Shown in pieces: positions 36,401 to 43,447 of a DNA stretch of 64,000 nucleotides. Positions within the stretch are counted from its first letter, which is position 1, and each line of letters opens with the position of its first letter. This DNA is from Tenrec ecaudatus (Eukaryota; Chordata; Mammalia; Afrosoricida; Tenrecidae). The DNA is taken from NCBI RefSeq assembly GCF_050624435.1, contig NC_134536.1:129774758-129838757 (forward strand). Reading direction: 5' to 3'. The notes under the pieces are model-generated. The model saw nothing but the letters and a program-made list of their open reading frames with translations, did no database searches and had not been told where the DNA came from. The translations under genes and the position numbers were made by a program.

Positions 36401-36666
36401 AGCATCATCAGCCTTGGGGCCCTGCCCTGATAAGACCAGGTGTTGTGAGAGTACAGTCATTTCCTTTTGTGTCCTGGGGTGGGGGATGGGAGGGGTGACA
36501 ACCAGCCAGCTACATGCTAACCTCTCACTTGCTCCCCACCTCCAGGTCTCCCCATGGACCCCCGCACTACAGCAGCAGCCCTGTCAACACGTTCACCGTG
36601 AGGCCTGGCACCCGCCACCCCATCTCCTATGCCTACGCGGGGACCCATCGGAAAGCCATGTCCTGA
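7117..36666 (+). CDS. C6orf132: C6orf132 orthologue, spliced coding region (5 exons)
   Basis: Coding join: 7117-7261, 19595-19701, 31657-31732, 32663-35690, 36546-36666. This totals 3477 nt, or 1158 codons plus TGA. Each intron starts GT and ends AG and the phases agree. I recognise the protein from the human C6orf132 product (about 1188 aa as I recall): N-terminus MKKNQTVQGTFSKLFGKKH, then DGIHYGDHRF, TVSESGTATLK, RPLLTFLPL, NAQENHGLAVPTPSVP, GTSSLVNGNLRLYSSVGDLR and C-terminal NTFTVRPGTRHPISY. The protein is very proline-rich and probably largely disordered, with no signal peptide or membrane segment. Conserved islands are about residues 292-309 (FPRSFKVPPPTPVRTSS), 455-475 (DWRDPSQMEKLRSELAAYLCG), 788-815 (RHPVTGEVVERGSPMALLL onward), 949-957 (FEVIPPPPEF) and 1026-1034 (IKKRLYVGE). 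Cellular function is unknown. Proline tracts could bind SH3, EVH1 or profilin-like partners, which is inference. The start ATG has A at -3 and lies in a CpG island. Confidence 0.96.
8025..8115 (-). repeat. AfroSINE fragment
   Basis: Reverse-oriented body motif GCGACCCTGCAGGGCAG and a GTGAGTTTCCCAGGCTC block. Both ends are missing. Confidence 0.45.
8585..8765 (+). repeat. MIR-like fossil SINE
   Basis: TTATTATCATTCCTATTTGACAGGCC with downstream ACATGCCCAAGATTCCTCAG resembles the MIR core and tail (MIR: TATTATCCCCATTTTACAGA). Strongly diverged. Confidence 0.5.
9462..9655 (+). repeat. AfroSINE
   Basis: GGAGCCAGTGTAGTGCAGAG head, GTCAGCAGTTCAAAACCACC, GAGAGAAAGATGAGG, and a GATGGCAGTGAGTGCC end. 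Confidence 0.85.
9748..9945 (+). repeat. Fossil DNA-transposon fragment
   Basis: GGACTGGCAAACTACGGCCT followed by CAGGCCACATCCGGCCC and GTTTTGTAAATCAAGGG resembles a mammalian MER-type DNA transposon end. The family cannot be fixed by eye. Confidence 0.4.
9958..10045 (+). repeat. AfroSINE with large internal deletion
   Basis: Head TAGTGGTACAGTGGGCTGGG and GCTGCTAACCACAAGGTCAG join directly to the end motif CATGGCGGTGAGCTCGG, skipping the body. Confidence 0.65.
10836..11026 (-). repeat. AfroSINE
   Basis: Reverse copy ending ACTACACCACCAGGGCTCCT, with CAAACTGCTGACCTTGTGGT (B-box region) and CTCCTGTGGGTTTCCTAG. Confidence 0.85.
11320..11346 (+). repeat. (AC)n microsatellite
   Basis: About 13 AC units running into a short (CAC)n tract. 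Confidence 0.95.
11974..12015 (+). repeat. (AC)n microsatellite
   Basis: About 21 uninterrupted units. Confidence 0.95.
13615..13805 (+). mobile_element. Short SPIN-like hAT MITE
   Basis: Starts CAGTGGCTCTCAACCTTCCT and ends CACAGGTTGAGAACCGCTG, a terminal inverted repeat pair of the SPIN/hAT type. The interior holds GACCCCTGTGAAAGGGCC and CCCTCAAAGGGGTCGTGACG. It is flanked by 8-bp CACTAGCT and ACCTAGTT, which share the CTAG core expected at SPIN target sites. It is 191 bp long, with no transposase. Confidence 0.8.
14095..14262 (+). repeat. AfroSINE, diverged
   Basis: GACCAGCTGTTCAAAACCGT, GGGAGAAAGAGGAGGCTCTG, GTAAAGAGTGACCGTCTCGG and GCCACGGCAGTGGGTTTGG. Confidence 0.7.
14352..14635 (-). 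repeat. RTE-type LINE fragment
   Basis: Reverse copy of the same part of the RTE ORF as 59166-59483: GCATGACGTCCTTTCCAGGG, then GTATGTCCGAAGCGTGCGAC. Confidence 0.65.
14665..14770 (-). repeat. AfroSINE fragment
   Basis: GATTTGAAATGCTGACCTCT followed by GGGCTAGTGGCCAAACCCTA resembles the reverse complement of the SINE head. Confidence 0.5.
15178..15335 (-). repeat. AfroSINE, truncated
   Basis: ACCAAACTCACTGCCCCCGA, GGCCCCTGTGGGTTTCCGAG and ACAGGAGTAGAAAGCTTCAT. Confidence 0.7.
16228..16405 (+). repeat. AfroSINE, strongly diverged
   Basis: CGTGGTGGCGTGGGTGGGC head and the GACCGCTCTGTAAAGATGTC body are recognisable; the tail is degraded. Confidence 0.4.
16853..17040 (+). repeat. AfroSINE
   Basis: GGCGCCCTGGTGGTGGTACG head, GCATTGGGCTGCTGGCCTC, a GACAGTCTTGAAGACCCACG body and GAGGGCCGCTGTGGGTCAGA. 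Confidence 0.8.
18213..18365 (+). repeat. AfroSINE, 3'-truncated
   Basis: AGCCCTGCTGGGGTAGTGGT, GGTTTGAAACCACCAGCCAC, AATCACAGTCTCAGAAACCC; it stops before the tail. Confidence 0.75.
19595..19701 (+). CDS. C6orf132: C6orf132 coding exon 2
   Basis: 107 nt between acceptor CCCCTCCAG and donor G/GTGAGT. It completes codon 49 (G+AT = Asp) and encodes DGIHYGDHRFDTVSESGTAT, then LKPRPRVRPLLTFLPL, ending in phase 0 after residue 84. It sits alone between two introns of about 12 kb. No stop occurs in the used frame and the residues match the human protein closely. Confidence 0.94.
20055..20225 (+). repeat. AfroSINE, internally rearranged
   Basis: TCTTGGGCTGCTGACCACCA, GTCAGCAGCTTGGACCCACC, CACAGCCTCAGAGACCCACC and ATGAGTCAGAGTTGGCTGAT. 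Confidence 0.65.
20665..20709 (+). repeat. (CA)n microsatellite
   Basis: About 22 uninterrupted units. Confidence 0.95.
20780..20885 (-). repeat. AfroSINE, tail half
   Basis: GAGCTCACTGCCATCGAGTC then ATGGGGTAGAACTGCCCCTG, the reverse complement of the SINE 3' half. Confidence 0.75.
21390..21590 (+). repeat. AfroSINE-related copy, variant body
   Basis: GGCTGGAGGTTCAAGACTGC in place of the usual head, TTGGAAGAAAGGCCAGGTGA and GGATCGCTATGAGTCGGGTC. It resembles the variant copy at 24575-24770 and suggests a subfamily distinct from the dominant one. Confidence 0.6.
22851..23055 (+). repeat. AfroSINE
   Basis: GGTGCCCTGGTTGCATAGTG head, CAGTTCAAAACCGCCAGCCG, GTAAAGAGTGACGGTCCCAG and a GGCCGTGAGTTTGAG end. 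Confidence 0.85.
23082..23172 (+). repeat. AfroSINE tail fragment
   Basis: CCCTGTCCTATGGGGTTGCT then ATAGGTTGGAATTGCCCCAA and GCAGGAGTGAGTTTAG. Confidence 0.6.
24384..24427 (+). repeat. (GT)n microsatellite
   Basis: About 21 uninterrupted GT units, then imperfect GTATGTGTATG. Confidence 0.95.
24575..24770 (+). repeat. AfroSINE-related copy, variant body
   Basis: GACAGTTCAAGTCTACCCAG, GAAGAAAGGCCTGGTGGTCT and GGAATTGACGGCAATTGGCA. It shares the GAAGAAAGGCC signature with 21390-21590. Confidence 0.6.
24827..25035 (+). repeat. AfroSINE
   Basis: GTCGGGCTGCTAGCTGCAAG, GTCAGCAGTTCTGAACCCCC, GAAACCCACAGGGGCAGTTC and a GGCAGTGAGTTTGAG end. Confidence 0.85.
26341..26535 (+). mobile_element. L1-like 3' end, short insertion
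   Basis: Begins TAATAATTTATAAATTAACA, contains GCAAATGTTTTGAGAACGAT and ends CCCCCAATAAAAAGATTTTT. It is flanked by AAATTACTGTGAA (26328-26340) and AAGTTACTATGAA (26536-26548), a near-perfect target-site duplication. Confidence 0.85.
26590..26762 (-). repeat. AfroSINE
   Basis: GGAGTAGAAAGCCAGTCTTT, CTCCCGCAGAGCCGCTGGGG, CCGTAACCACTGTGCCAGCA. The tail is truncated. Confidence 0.8.
26845..27005 (-). repeat. AfroSINE interrupted by an (AAAT)n tract
   Basis: GATGGGACAGGGTGGGTAGA, GACTCTTTATGGGAATAGAA, ACTCCGTCTC, then (AAAT)n at 26951-26976, then ACTCCGTCTCTCTCC again. The 10-bp repeat ACTCCGTCTC on both sides of the AAAT run suggests a small insertion with duplication. Confidence 0.7.
27180..27374 (-). 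repeat. AfroSINE
   Basis: Full-length reverse copy: TCATAGTGACCCCATAGGAC, GAACTGCTGACCTTGCAGTT, and ACCACGACACCACCCGGGCT at the head. Confidence 0.9.
27410..27640 (+). repeat. Second tRNA-like SINE family, copy 1
   Basis: A SINE distinct from AfroSINE. CTTCCCTTACGTGTGGGAAG is followed by a B-box-like GGGCTTGATTCCCAGCC, then CACTTGTCGGCAGGGGCTAG and a decayed tail with GACCTGGCCACCTGTGCTGA. Similar to 27850-28055 and 29775-29965. Confidence 0.6.
27850..28055 (+). repeat. Second tRNA-like SINE family, copy 2
   Basis: GGCCTGGTGGTAGAGTCCCT, CTTTCCTGTTGGGAGGAGCC, CGGTTTGAATCTGGCC (B-box-like), then a CATCTGTCAGGGTTGGACTG body. Diverged relative to copy 1. Confidence 0.55.
28311..28333 (+). repeat. 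(CATC)n microsatellite
   Basis: About 5.5 units of TCCA/CATC. Confidence 0.9.
29330..29415 (-). repeat. AfroSINE head fragment
   Basis: ATTCAAACTGCCGACCTTTC, GGTCAGTAGCCATTTGCACT, GTCAGGGACTCC. Confidence 0.5.
29595..29750 (-). repeat. MIR-like fossil SINE
   Basis: GGAGTAACTTGCTCCGTCAC, GATCCAAGCCCAGGCAGTCT and GACTCTGAGGCCAGTGCTCT have the MIR pattern. Confidence 0.55.
29775..29965 (+). repeat. Second tRNA-like SINE family, copy 3
   Basis: GTCCCAGGTTCTCATCCCTG (B-box region), CATCTCATGGGCAAACACCA, CCACCTGTCGGTGAGGC and AAGAAAGGGCCGGCC align with copies 1 and 2. Confidence 0.6.
29970..30340 (+). mobile_element. L1-like 3' end, old copy
   Basis: GACCCCTCAGGAACAGCAAT, GTAAGATATGAAAATAATAG, AAAACATTTTGAAAACGATG and the end GCCCCCGATAAAATGATTTG. 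No clear target-site duplication. Confidence 0.75.
31657..31732 (+). CDS. C6orf132: C6orf132 coding exon 3
   Basis: 76 nt, acceptor CCCTTTCAG, donor G/GTGAGA. Encodes NAQENHGLAVPTPSVPEGFA followed by DKDVT and the first base of Gly110. The human counterpart reads PDDFADKEVT at the same place, so this is clearly the same exon with a few substitutions. Confidence 0.94.
31733..32662 (+). other. C6orf132: Intron 3 of C6orf132
   Basis: 930 bp, GT-AG. A MIR-like fossil lies at about 32080-32265. The last 112 nt before exon 4 are open in the coding frame, which is why a naive ORF starts at 32551. Confidence 0.9.
32080..32265 (-). repeat. MIR-like fossil SINE
   Basis: CCATTTTATAGACGATAAAA, CCCAGGTCACACATCTGGTA and GCTGGGATTTGAACCCTGAC are the MIR core and tail on the reverse sense. 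Confidence 0.65.
32663..35690 (+). CDS. C6orf132: C6orf132 large proline-rich coding exon 4
   Basis: 3028 nt without a stop, residues 110-1119, acceptor CTTCCTTCAG, donor CAG/GTGAGC. In order it holds a proline tract (about residues 139-245), the FPRSFKVPPPTPVRTSS island (292-309), an alternating APPLPP array near 33470-33575, the DWRDPSQMEKLRSELAAYLCG island (455-475), an imperfect PPSLPEKEA-type repeat (33850-33940), a short KPTPGPATPPKATPGP array, the RHPVTGEVVERGSPMALLL island, and a basic C-terminal part with IKKRLYVGE (1026) and RRVNS (1066). The open frame continues upstream into intron 3 to 32551, but that part is not exon: the acceptor at 32661-32662 and the match to human GTSSLVNG fix the boundary. 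The PKAT-type array is much shorter than in human. Confidence 0.95.
35691..36545 (+). other. C6orf132: Intron 4 of C6orf132
   Basis: 855 bp, GT-AG. It contains an AfroSINE on the + strand at about 36005-36215. The rest shows nothing recognisable. Confidence 0.9.
36005..36215 (+). repeat. AfroSINE in intron 4
   Basis: CCCACTGGGCTGCGATCCCC, AGTCAGCTGTTCAAACGACC, CTCCGAAACCCACAGGGACA, and GTCCTGTGGGGTCGCCCTCG. Confidence 0.8.
36546..36666 (+). CDS. C6orf132: C6orf132 terminal coding exon 5
   Basis: Acceptor CCACCTCCAG. Completes Arg1119 and encodes SPHGPPHYSSSPVNTFTVRP then GTRHPISYAYAGTHRKAMS, with stop TGA at 36664-36666. The conserved NTFTVRPGTRHPISY tail identifies it as the human C-terminus. 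Confidence 0.94.
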
Positions 36667-38000
36667 GCCCGGGCTTCTCAAAGCACTGGGGACGGAATCT
36701 GGGCGCTTGTTTTTGGTGGGGGGTGGGAGGGACACAGGAGTTCTTTGCTCCCTGAAGACTCCAGGCGTGTAGGGCGGAAGCAGAGACAGATGGTGGTCCA
36801 GGGACGATCAGGAGTGGGCTGCTGGCTCTGGACTGTTTGCAGCTGGGGGTGGGAGGGGAACGAGGGAGGAGGTGAGGAACCTTTCTGGGTCTATCTACTC
36901 CTCGGGGCTTTGGCAAAAGACATCTGTAAGCAGTGTTACAGGCGTGGTCTCCTGAGGCAAGGAAGTCAGCTGGATGGTGGCAATGGGGGTGGGGAATGCA
37001 CGGAGCCTGGCGGGGTGGGGGATCTCTTTAGCTTCAACCCGCCCACCAGTGACCCACCCACAAGGCGCCTGGGGCCCTGAGCCAGGGTTCCAAGCACCGA
37101 AGCCACTTGGAGACAGGTCTAGGAGTACACATGGCACGTGGAGAAGGTACCAGAGGGGAAGGGTTTTGCATTGGGCAGGAGCAAGAAGGGGAGCACTAGA
37201 TAGGAGAGTGCTGAGCACCTGGTTCCCTTTTGTGTCCTACGGGAGGTAGCAACGGTGATGGTTCACCTCCCCTCTTGCCTGGTCCCACTCGAAGCTCCTC
37301 CCAGCCGTTACAGAGGCCTGTCTCTGTGGCCACCATCTGGGGGACTGTGTCTGAAGAGCCAGAAGGCCCAGACCTTCTATGAGCAGGTCCCATGTGGGAT
37401 TCGGAGGAGGCATCGACCCAAACCATCCCTCAAATTATTGGGGCCAGCAGATGTGAAACCACCATGCCGGAGGGCCGTGGAGCCTGAGCTGAGGGGCTAC
37501 TTGTACAGTGGGGTCAGGAGGGTGTGGGGAGTCAAGACTGGCAGGAGTGGACCGAGAGTGCAGAGCCAGGAAGGCCTTCCAGGAGGGTGCCCCCGGGGCC
37601 TTTGCCTGGGCTCTCCATGGCCTGGTTTCTAGAAGTAGACCCCATTCCATTTCCAAGTGACTCTGGTTTCAGTGATACGTGGGCCCCAAACATGTCAGGA
37701 TGCTATGGTCCTTGATCTTTGGAGGGTCTGGGCCAACCCAGGAAGGGCAGGCAGGCAGAATGGTCCCCTCTCAAAGAAGCAGGCTGGTAGGGGACAGGGA
37801 CCCAGATGTGGGCTCATCAGGACTTATGGTCACCAGGAGAGCAGGCGAGCCTTGTCTGGGAACCAGGGTGCCTAGGCCAGCCACCCTGCTGTAGCAGATC
37901 ATCAGGTGCCTGTGTTCCCGAAACCAGCCCCACCCCTACCTCCAGCTTGCGCTCTCTGTATTTCCCTGTACCGTGTTTTATAAAAGAGTTCCCTGATTTA
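36667..38000 (+). other. C6orf132: Probable C6orf132 3' UTR
   Basis: Sequence after the stop codon. I see no recognisable transposon until about 38270. A TATAAA, a known weak poly(A) signal variant, lies at 37979-37984 and is followed by a GT-rich stretch (TTTATGTGCTTG). A canonical AATAAA appears only at 38856-38861. The mature 3' end is therefore either about 38.0 kb or about 38.88 kb. Confidence 0.5.
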
Positions 38001-38269
38001 TGTGCTTGAGGAGTGGGGTGTGGACTCCCGGCTGGCTGGCTGTTTCTCTGGGGTGGGAGGGGCACGGCTGGCTCTCACTTGCCTTGGGAAATGAACAGGC
38101 CAGTCTGGACTGGCTTCTAGCTGTGCACTGTTGGCAGGGAGTGCCTGGGCTGTGACGGGAGGCCACTGTGGAGGGCTGAGGGCAGGCTGGAGGCCGAGTG
38201 GTGCCCCAGTTCCCCCTGACCTTGAGGTTTTCTGGGTCTCTGGATGCCCAAAAGGAAGCATGAAGCAGA

Positions 38270-38640
38270 ACGAGGATGATTGGGGACCTGGGTCAGAACC
38301 TGAGGCTTTAAATAAGCAAGTCTCTTAGACTCCGAGCCTCTGTTTCTTCTTCTATGAAACAGATGTTTTGATCATACCAAAGACAAAAGCAAAACAGAAA
38401 ACAACTAACACCCAGTGCCATCGAGTCAGCTCTGACTCATAGCACCCGATATGGAGTTTCTGAGGCTCTCAGTCTTTATGGGAGCTGACCGCCTCATCTT
38501 TCTCCCTCAGGGCAGCTGCTAGATTCGAACTGTCGACCTTGCAGTTAGTGACCCAACACCTAACCCACAGCATCATCCGGGCTACTTACCTACCTCATGG
38601 GCTGTTGTGGACATTAAAGACATGCATTTAACAAATACGT
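38270..38640 (+). repeat. MIR split by an AfroSINE
   Basis: 38270-38395 (GAGCCTCTGTTTCTTCTTCT, ATGAAACAGATGTTTTGATC) and 38585-38640 (ACCTACCTCATGGGCTGTTG, TGGACATTAAAGACATGCAT) are the two consecutive halves of a MIR. The AfroSINE at 38399-38583 lies between them. Confidence 0.7.
38399..38583 (-). mobile_element. AfroSINE inserted in a MIR
   Basis: CAGTGCCATCGAGTCAGCTC, GGAGTTTCTGAGGCTCTCAG, TCGACCTTGCAGTTAGTGAC and a CATCATCCGGGCT head. Younger than the MIR it interrupts. Confidence 0.85.
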
Positions 38641-38855
38641 GAGTGGCTACTGGTTGCCCAACACTCAGGACTGACCCCTGCCCTGGGGAAGCCTGCAGGC
38701 CAGTGGGAAGAGAACAGCAGGCCATCAAGTGTGAGAAGAATGGGGTAGCAGAGGGCTGGCTTTTCAGCAGGGTGAGCAGGGCAGGCCCCTTGAGGGGTGA
38801 CCTTTCTCTTGACGTAGGCAGAGCATCCTGCCCAGGGCTGGAACTAAGCAGTATC

Positions 38856-38861
38856 AATAAA
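38856..38861 (+). terminator. Canonical AATAAA, candidate distal poly(A) signal of C6orf132
   Basis: AATAAA followed within 20 nt by TCTCTGGGTGACG. It is the first canonical hexamer on the + strand after the stop codon. The intervening 38270-38640 block contains a MIR split by an AfroSINE, so a transcript using this site would carry repeats in its 3' UTR. Confidence 0.35.
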
Positions 38862-38999
38862 CAGTATCTCTGGGTGACGGCGCCCTTACATTTGTGTGTG
38901 GCCCTTTATCTTCAGAAAGCTGGTATCATTTCTGAACTTGCCTCCCCAAGCCGAGAACAAAGACATCACGTCAAAGCAGAGGGAGCTGTGTCCTCCAGA

Positions 39000-39463
39000 G
39001 TCTTCTGTGGGAGGTGACGCCTTTATCAGAGAACTGATGCTCCAGGAAGAAGCCTGGGTGGCCGCGATCAAGGAGGCTTCCTTGTTCTGGCTCACACGGG
39101 CCCCGCCCCTCTTCCCCATGATGCCTGCTTCCTGGTGGCTCAGAGAAGAAGAGCCCAGCACACTGCCCTCATTTCCCTGGCCTCTGGCCCCTTCCTTCAC
39201 CTCACCTGACACGAGACTTGTGGAGAGTAGCGAGTTCACCAAGGACCAAGGGTAGATGACCAGAGTCTCGTGTCTGGGCTCTGACGCACACTTGCTAGTG
39301 CTTTGGGGTCTTAGTTACCTCATTTGAAAGGGGGCAGGTGTAAAAAAAAAAAAAAAGAAAGGGGGCAGGTGTGCACCTTGGACCTCTGATTTCTCTGAGA
39401 AGCTGACAAGAGCTGGGTCCCCGCCCAGAAAGATGTGCATGAGTTTCAGGCGGTCTGCAGACA

Positions 39464-39499
<36 letters not shown>

Positions 39500-41030
39500 C
39501 AGGGGTGGGGGGGCTCCATGAACTCGGGTGTGTCTGTGGTCACGTTGACTGTGGCCACCACTTCCTTGTCTCTACTAGGAAAATCAAATGTGGTGGGGGT
39601 GGGGGGGCCGCTACTCCTAATCCCAATTTGTAGTTGATAAAAGTAAGGTCTAACAAGACAAGAGACTGCCTGACCCCATGCTCTGTTCTACACACTTCCT
39701 CCTGGCTCCCTGCAGTATTCTATCCCCAATTCATGTCTTTCCGGAGGAGTAAGGTGGGGGAGGAGCCAAGTAGGACAGCTCTACGGGGTGTCAGAAAGCG
39801 AAAGCAAGCTCCCGTGGGTGTGGGTGGAGCGCCTTACCCACACCTTGGCTTCTGAAACCAGAACCCCACCCCGTGGCCCTGGGCAGCAGCCGACACAGGT
39901 CCGAGTGGTCTCCCTGGAAGCTGGCATCTGGGGGCAGACAGTGCCCTGTGAAGAGAGGCCCTTACTGTGGAAGTGCTCAGCGTCTGCTGGGGCCAGGCCT
40001 GCTTCAGGAAAAGAGGCGCCCTCTGGCTTCCCGTGAGCCCTGGGCTTCCTCTGGGCTGGGACAGACTGTCCACAGAGGCAGCTGCACACCCCACCTGCGC
40101 CTGCTTCCATCTGACTCAGGGGCGAGGCTGGGGGCCTGTCATTAGGCAGCCGCCAATTGGGTGCCCACTGATACCAGGTAGAGAGTCTGGCCCACCACAG
40201 CCCCATCCATGGGGAGGGGGGACGTGGCTAGCCCTGAGGACAGGCTGTTGGGGGCTGTCTGCAGTTAGGAAGAGAAGAGCAGGTGCATTTGGGGCGGGGA
40301 GGGGGACCGAAAGCTCCCTCATGAGTAAGGAGAGCCTTGTGCTCCCAGTCCCTATTCGCAGCGCCCAGAACCCTTCAAGTTTGCTCTCTGAGCTGCTTCA
40401 GAACCAGGCCCTCCCTCGGACCCAGCCTGTCTTCACTGCTGCCTCCCTTCCGGCCCCTTCCATTTCCAAGTGCCTTCTGAAGACCAAGGAACTCTCCCTG
40501 CGGCACACCTGTTCCTCAGGGTCACATGTCCAACCAGGAAAGCGCCCTGGACACTGCCACCCACCCGACCGCCTGGCCAGCCCTTGGAAGCAGAGTGCTT
40601 CTTTTCTAACGTCCCCTGCACACACCCCTGAGGCTGGAGCAGCCAGAGTCAGGCCTCCATTGTCCCTTACAGGAAACCATTCCGGGTGGACGTGCCCTGC
40701 TCAGAATCCCTCCCCACACTCTGCACCCGCTTCCCCTGGCCCCCTGGCCCTCCCCCCCCCCCAAGGGCTCAGCTGCTCTCACAGACTCCCACTGCCCTCA
40801 CCCCCCGCCCCTCCGCACCTTGACATCACGTGCTCCACAATACCAGGGCCACCCATCCTACTGCAGACCATGCTCGGTACGCGGCTGCTGGATGAACATT
40901 TCTCAGTGCTGGAGTAAGCCCTCTTTCGCTGGCAGAAATCTTATCTTACCAAATAGATGGTAAGTTCCTTGAGGACCAGCAAGTTGCGTGTCTCCCTAAC
41001 CAACCACATGGAACCGTGTCACCCAGTCAC
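39000..41030. other. Intergenic stretch, no supported gene
   Basis: Contains an A run (39342-39355), a CA microsatellite (39465-39497) and possible MIR remnants. A 316-codon open frame at 39967-40917 is present but shows low-complexity Pro/Ser composition and no family I recognise, so I do not call it a gene. Confidence 0.6.
39465..39497 (+). repeat. (CA)n microsatellite
   Basis: About 16 units. Confidence 0.95.
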
Positions 41031-41034
41031 CCAA

Positions 41035-41232
41035 TAGGGAGCCTGATGGCAGCCTGGTTGATGCACGGGGCTACTAATGGAAAGGTCAGCAGTTCAAAAC
41101 CAGCAGTGGCTCCGAGGGAGGAAGATGCGGCTTTCTACTCTGGTCAAGCGTTACCGTCTCAGAACCCCCGGGGGTCGTTCTGTGCAGTCAGAGCATCTCA
41201 AGGAGTCGGCCTCCACTTGAGGGCAGTGAGAG
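41035..41232 (+). repeat. AfroSINE
   Basis: GGAGCCTGATGGCAGCCTGG head, GTCAGCAGTTCAAAACCAGC, GTTACCGTCTCAGAACCCCC. Confidence 0.85.
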
Positions 41233-41689
41233 AGAGAACCACCACCCAAACTTCCTGCAGGGCACAAGGGGCCAGTTTGGGGCATGGGTCTCAAAGGCTT
41301 CACGGTACAGGTGCCAAGGTGCCTGGGGATGGCTCCTGGCTGGTGGACTCAGGCACGGCCCCCTCCAAGGGACAGTGAGGGGTGGGGGCACGGGTGTGTG
41401 AGGCAGCCCGAGGCTGAGGACAGGGCTCCTGCCCTCAGAGCGTGCCAGCCTCAGGGAGTGCACCAGCACCCACAGTCCAAGGACATGCCCTCTGTTTGTG
41501 ACCCTGCTGACCTTTCGTTATGATTGGGGAGGCTATTTTCCGGGCTCCTCAGCTGGGTCCCCGGGACCAGAGTGCACCTTTCTGCCAAATGTGGGACCCA
41601 GAAAGGAGAAGGGAGGTGTCCCGCGGGGCCAGAGTGGCAAAAGCCAGCTGGGAACCCGAGAACTCCCAGAGGAGGGGAAGATGCCCCGG

Positions 41690-41795
41690 TGATTCAACAA
41701 CTGGGAACTCGGCCGCTAATCGCAAGGTCAGTGGTTTGAACCCACCAAGCCACTTGGCAGGAGAAAGACGTGGCAGTGTGCTTTCGTGTCTCATC
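41690..41795 (+). repeat. AfroSINE, head half
   Basis: AACTCGGCCGCTAATCGCAA, GGTCAGTGGTTTGAACCCAC, GGAGAAAGACGTGGCAGTGT. Confidence 0.7.
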
Positions 41796-42084
41796 TGTTG
41801 GCTCTGAGTCAGACTCCCCGCCTTGGCTCCTCACCAATATCAAGGAGAGGAAAGATCTCAGAGCCCACCTGTTCCCGCCCCTCTCCACCTGGCAGCCTTT
41901 AGGAAAACATCCCCGTCTCCCTTTCTAAAGGTTTTCTGAAAGAGCTAGTCCCTGCCCAGGGTCCTCTGAGCTTGTGGGCATCTAGGCAGAGTGGGCACCC
42001 AATAGACTTGTTGGGTTGAGCCTCTTCCACGGTAACGTAGGACAATTCTCCCTAGTCCTGCCTCTGCCGAAATGGAACATGCTG

Positions 42085-42605
42085 GCAACCATCTGTCGTG
42101 GGTGGACTGAATTGTGTCTCCCAGAGTCTGGGTCAGCGTGGCTGGGCTGTGAAGCCCAGTGGTCGGGCAGCTATGTAATGATGTTACTTGACAGTTCTGT
42201 AAGAGTGTAATCCACCACCCCACCCCACTCCACCCTGTATCCTGTGCTGTACCCATGTGAGCAGTCAATCAATGGTAAGGGGTTAGGGTGAGGTGCCACA
42301 CGCCATGCTGGGGGAGTTCTGCTGGGGATAGGGGTGGCCTGTAACCCCCTTAATCCTACAAGCTAGAGAAGAGTCCAGCAGAGAGACTACTACCGAGACA
42401 GAAGAGCCAGGTTCAACATGTGCTCTTTGGACCCAGGATTCCTGCACTGAGGAAGTCCTGCCAGACTAAACAGAGGTTTCACAACAAGAACCCTCCCCCA
42501 GGGCTGAGAGAGACAGGGAGAGAGACAGAGAGAAGCCTCCCTACTGCTGACAGCCTGAATTTGGACTTTAGTCTCTTCTGAGAGGTAAGAGTTCATTCAT
42601 TAAAA
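42085..42605 (+). repeat. Probable LTR of MaLR/ERVL type, diverged
   Basis: GGGTGGACTGAATTGTGTCT then CCCAGAGTC resembles the start of mammalian MaLR LTRs. The 3' part contains GACAGCCTGAATTTGGACTT. The boundary and family are uncertain. Confidence 0.4.
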
Positions 42606-42627
42606 GCATCAGCCCTCGATCACTCAG

Positions 42628-42812
42628 GTGGCCTGAAGAGTAATTACACATTGGGCTGCGACCCGCAAGGTTGGTGGTTTGAGACCACCTGCAGCTCCCA
42701 GGAAGGAAGGCGGGGTTTCCTGACCCCTGTGAACAGTTACCGCCTCAGAGACCCTGGTTCTTGCTATGAGTTGGCATTGACTTGATGGCAGTGAGTTTGG
42801 TTGGTTTGGGTT
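42628..42812 (+). repeat. AfroSINE
   Basis: ATTGGGCTGCGACCCGCAAG, GTTGGTGGTTTGAGACCACC, TTGACTTGATGGCAGTGAGT. Confidence 0.85.
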
Positions 42813-42914
42813 TTGCCCTCAGTGCACAAGAAAGAAACTGGCCCACCTGCTCCTCCTGTCCATTGCTGCCTGTATTATTTTCTGAACCAACTTGAGAGGG
42901 TTGCTAGGCTCCTG

Positions 42915-42916
<2 letters not shown>

Positions 42917-42993
<77 letters not shown>
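42917..42993 (+). repeat. Compound (CT)n(CA)n microsatellite
   Basis: About 14 CT units passing directly into about 24 CA units. Confidence 0.97.
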
Positions 42994-42996
<3 letters not shown>

Positions 42997-43261
42997 TCTG
43001 CCTTACCTACCATCTTCCTGTCTTGGTCCTCAGAACTTTCCAGCATTTATTCCAAAAACCTAAGCACACTGATCCTGGTTACAGCCATGTCAACCCTGAG
43101 TCTTGGGGATCCCAGGTGCATCTGAGAGGCACTGTAGCCCACAGGGTGTCAGAGAAGTAGATCCCCAGCCTTTCTTTCAAGACATCTCTGAGCAGACTCA
43201 ACCTGCGGATGTTTGGGTGAGTAACCAAGCAGGTGAACTTTTTGCAGCACCCAAATATACC

Positions 43262-43440
43262 GAAACCAACCAAGCCACGGTCACTGAGTGGTTTCCAACC
43301 CATGCTGCACCGCTGGAGGGTTTCCGAGGCTGTGAGTCCTTCTGGGGCAGACAGCCAGCCTGCGCCTCTCCCCACGGAGTGGCTGGTGGGTTGGAAGCAC
43401 TTGTTTCTTAGCAGTCCAGTGTTCACAGCACCAGCACACA
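43262..43440 (-). repeat. AfroSINE, diverged
   Basis: GGTTTCCGAGGCTGTGAGTC, CTTCTGGGGCAGACAGCC, GGAGTGGCTGGTGGGTTGGA. Confidence 0.6.
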
Positions 43441-43447
43441 GACAACC

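Noticed and set aside
39967-40917. 316-codon forward frame downstream of C6orf132
   Set aside because: Pro/Ser/Leu-rich low-complexity translation, no promoter features or splice context, and no recognisable domain. Long open frames are expected by chance in this GC-rich stretch.
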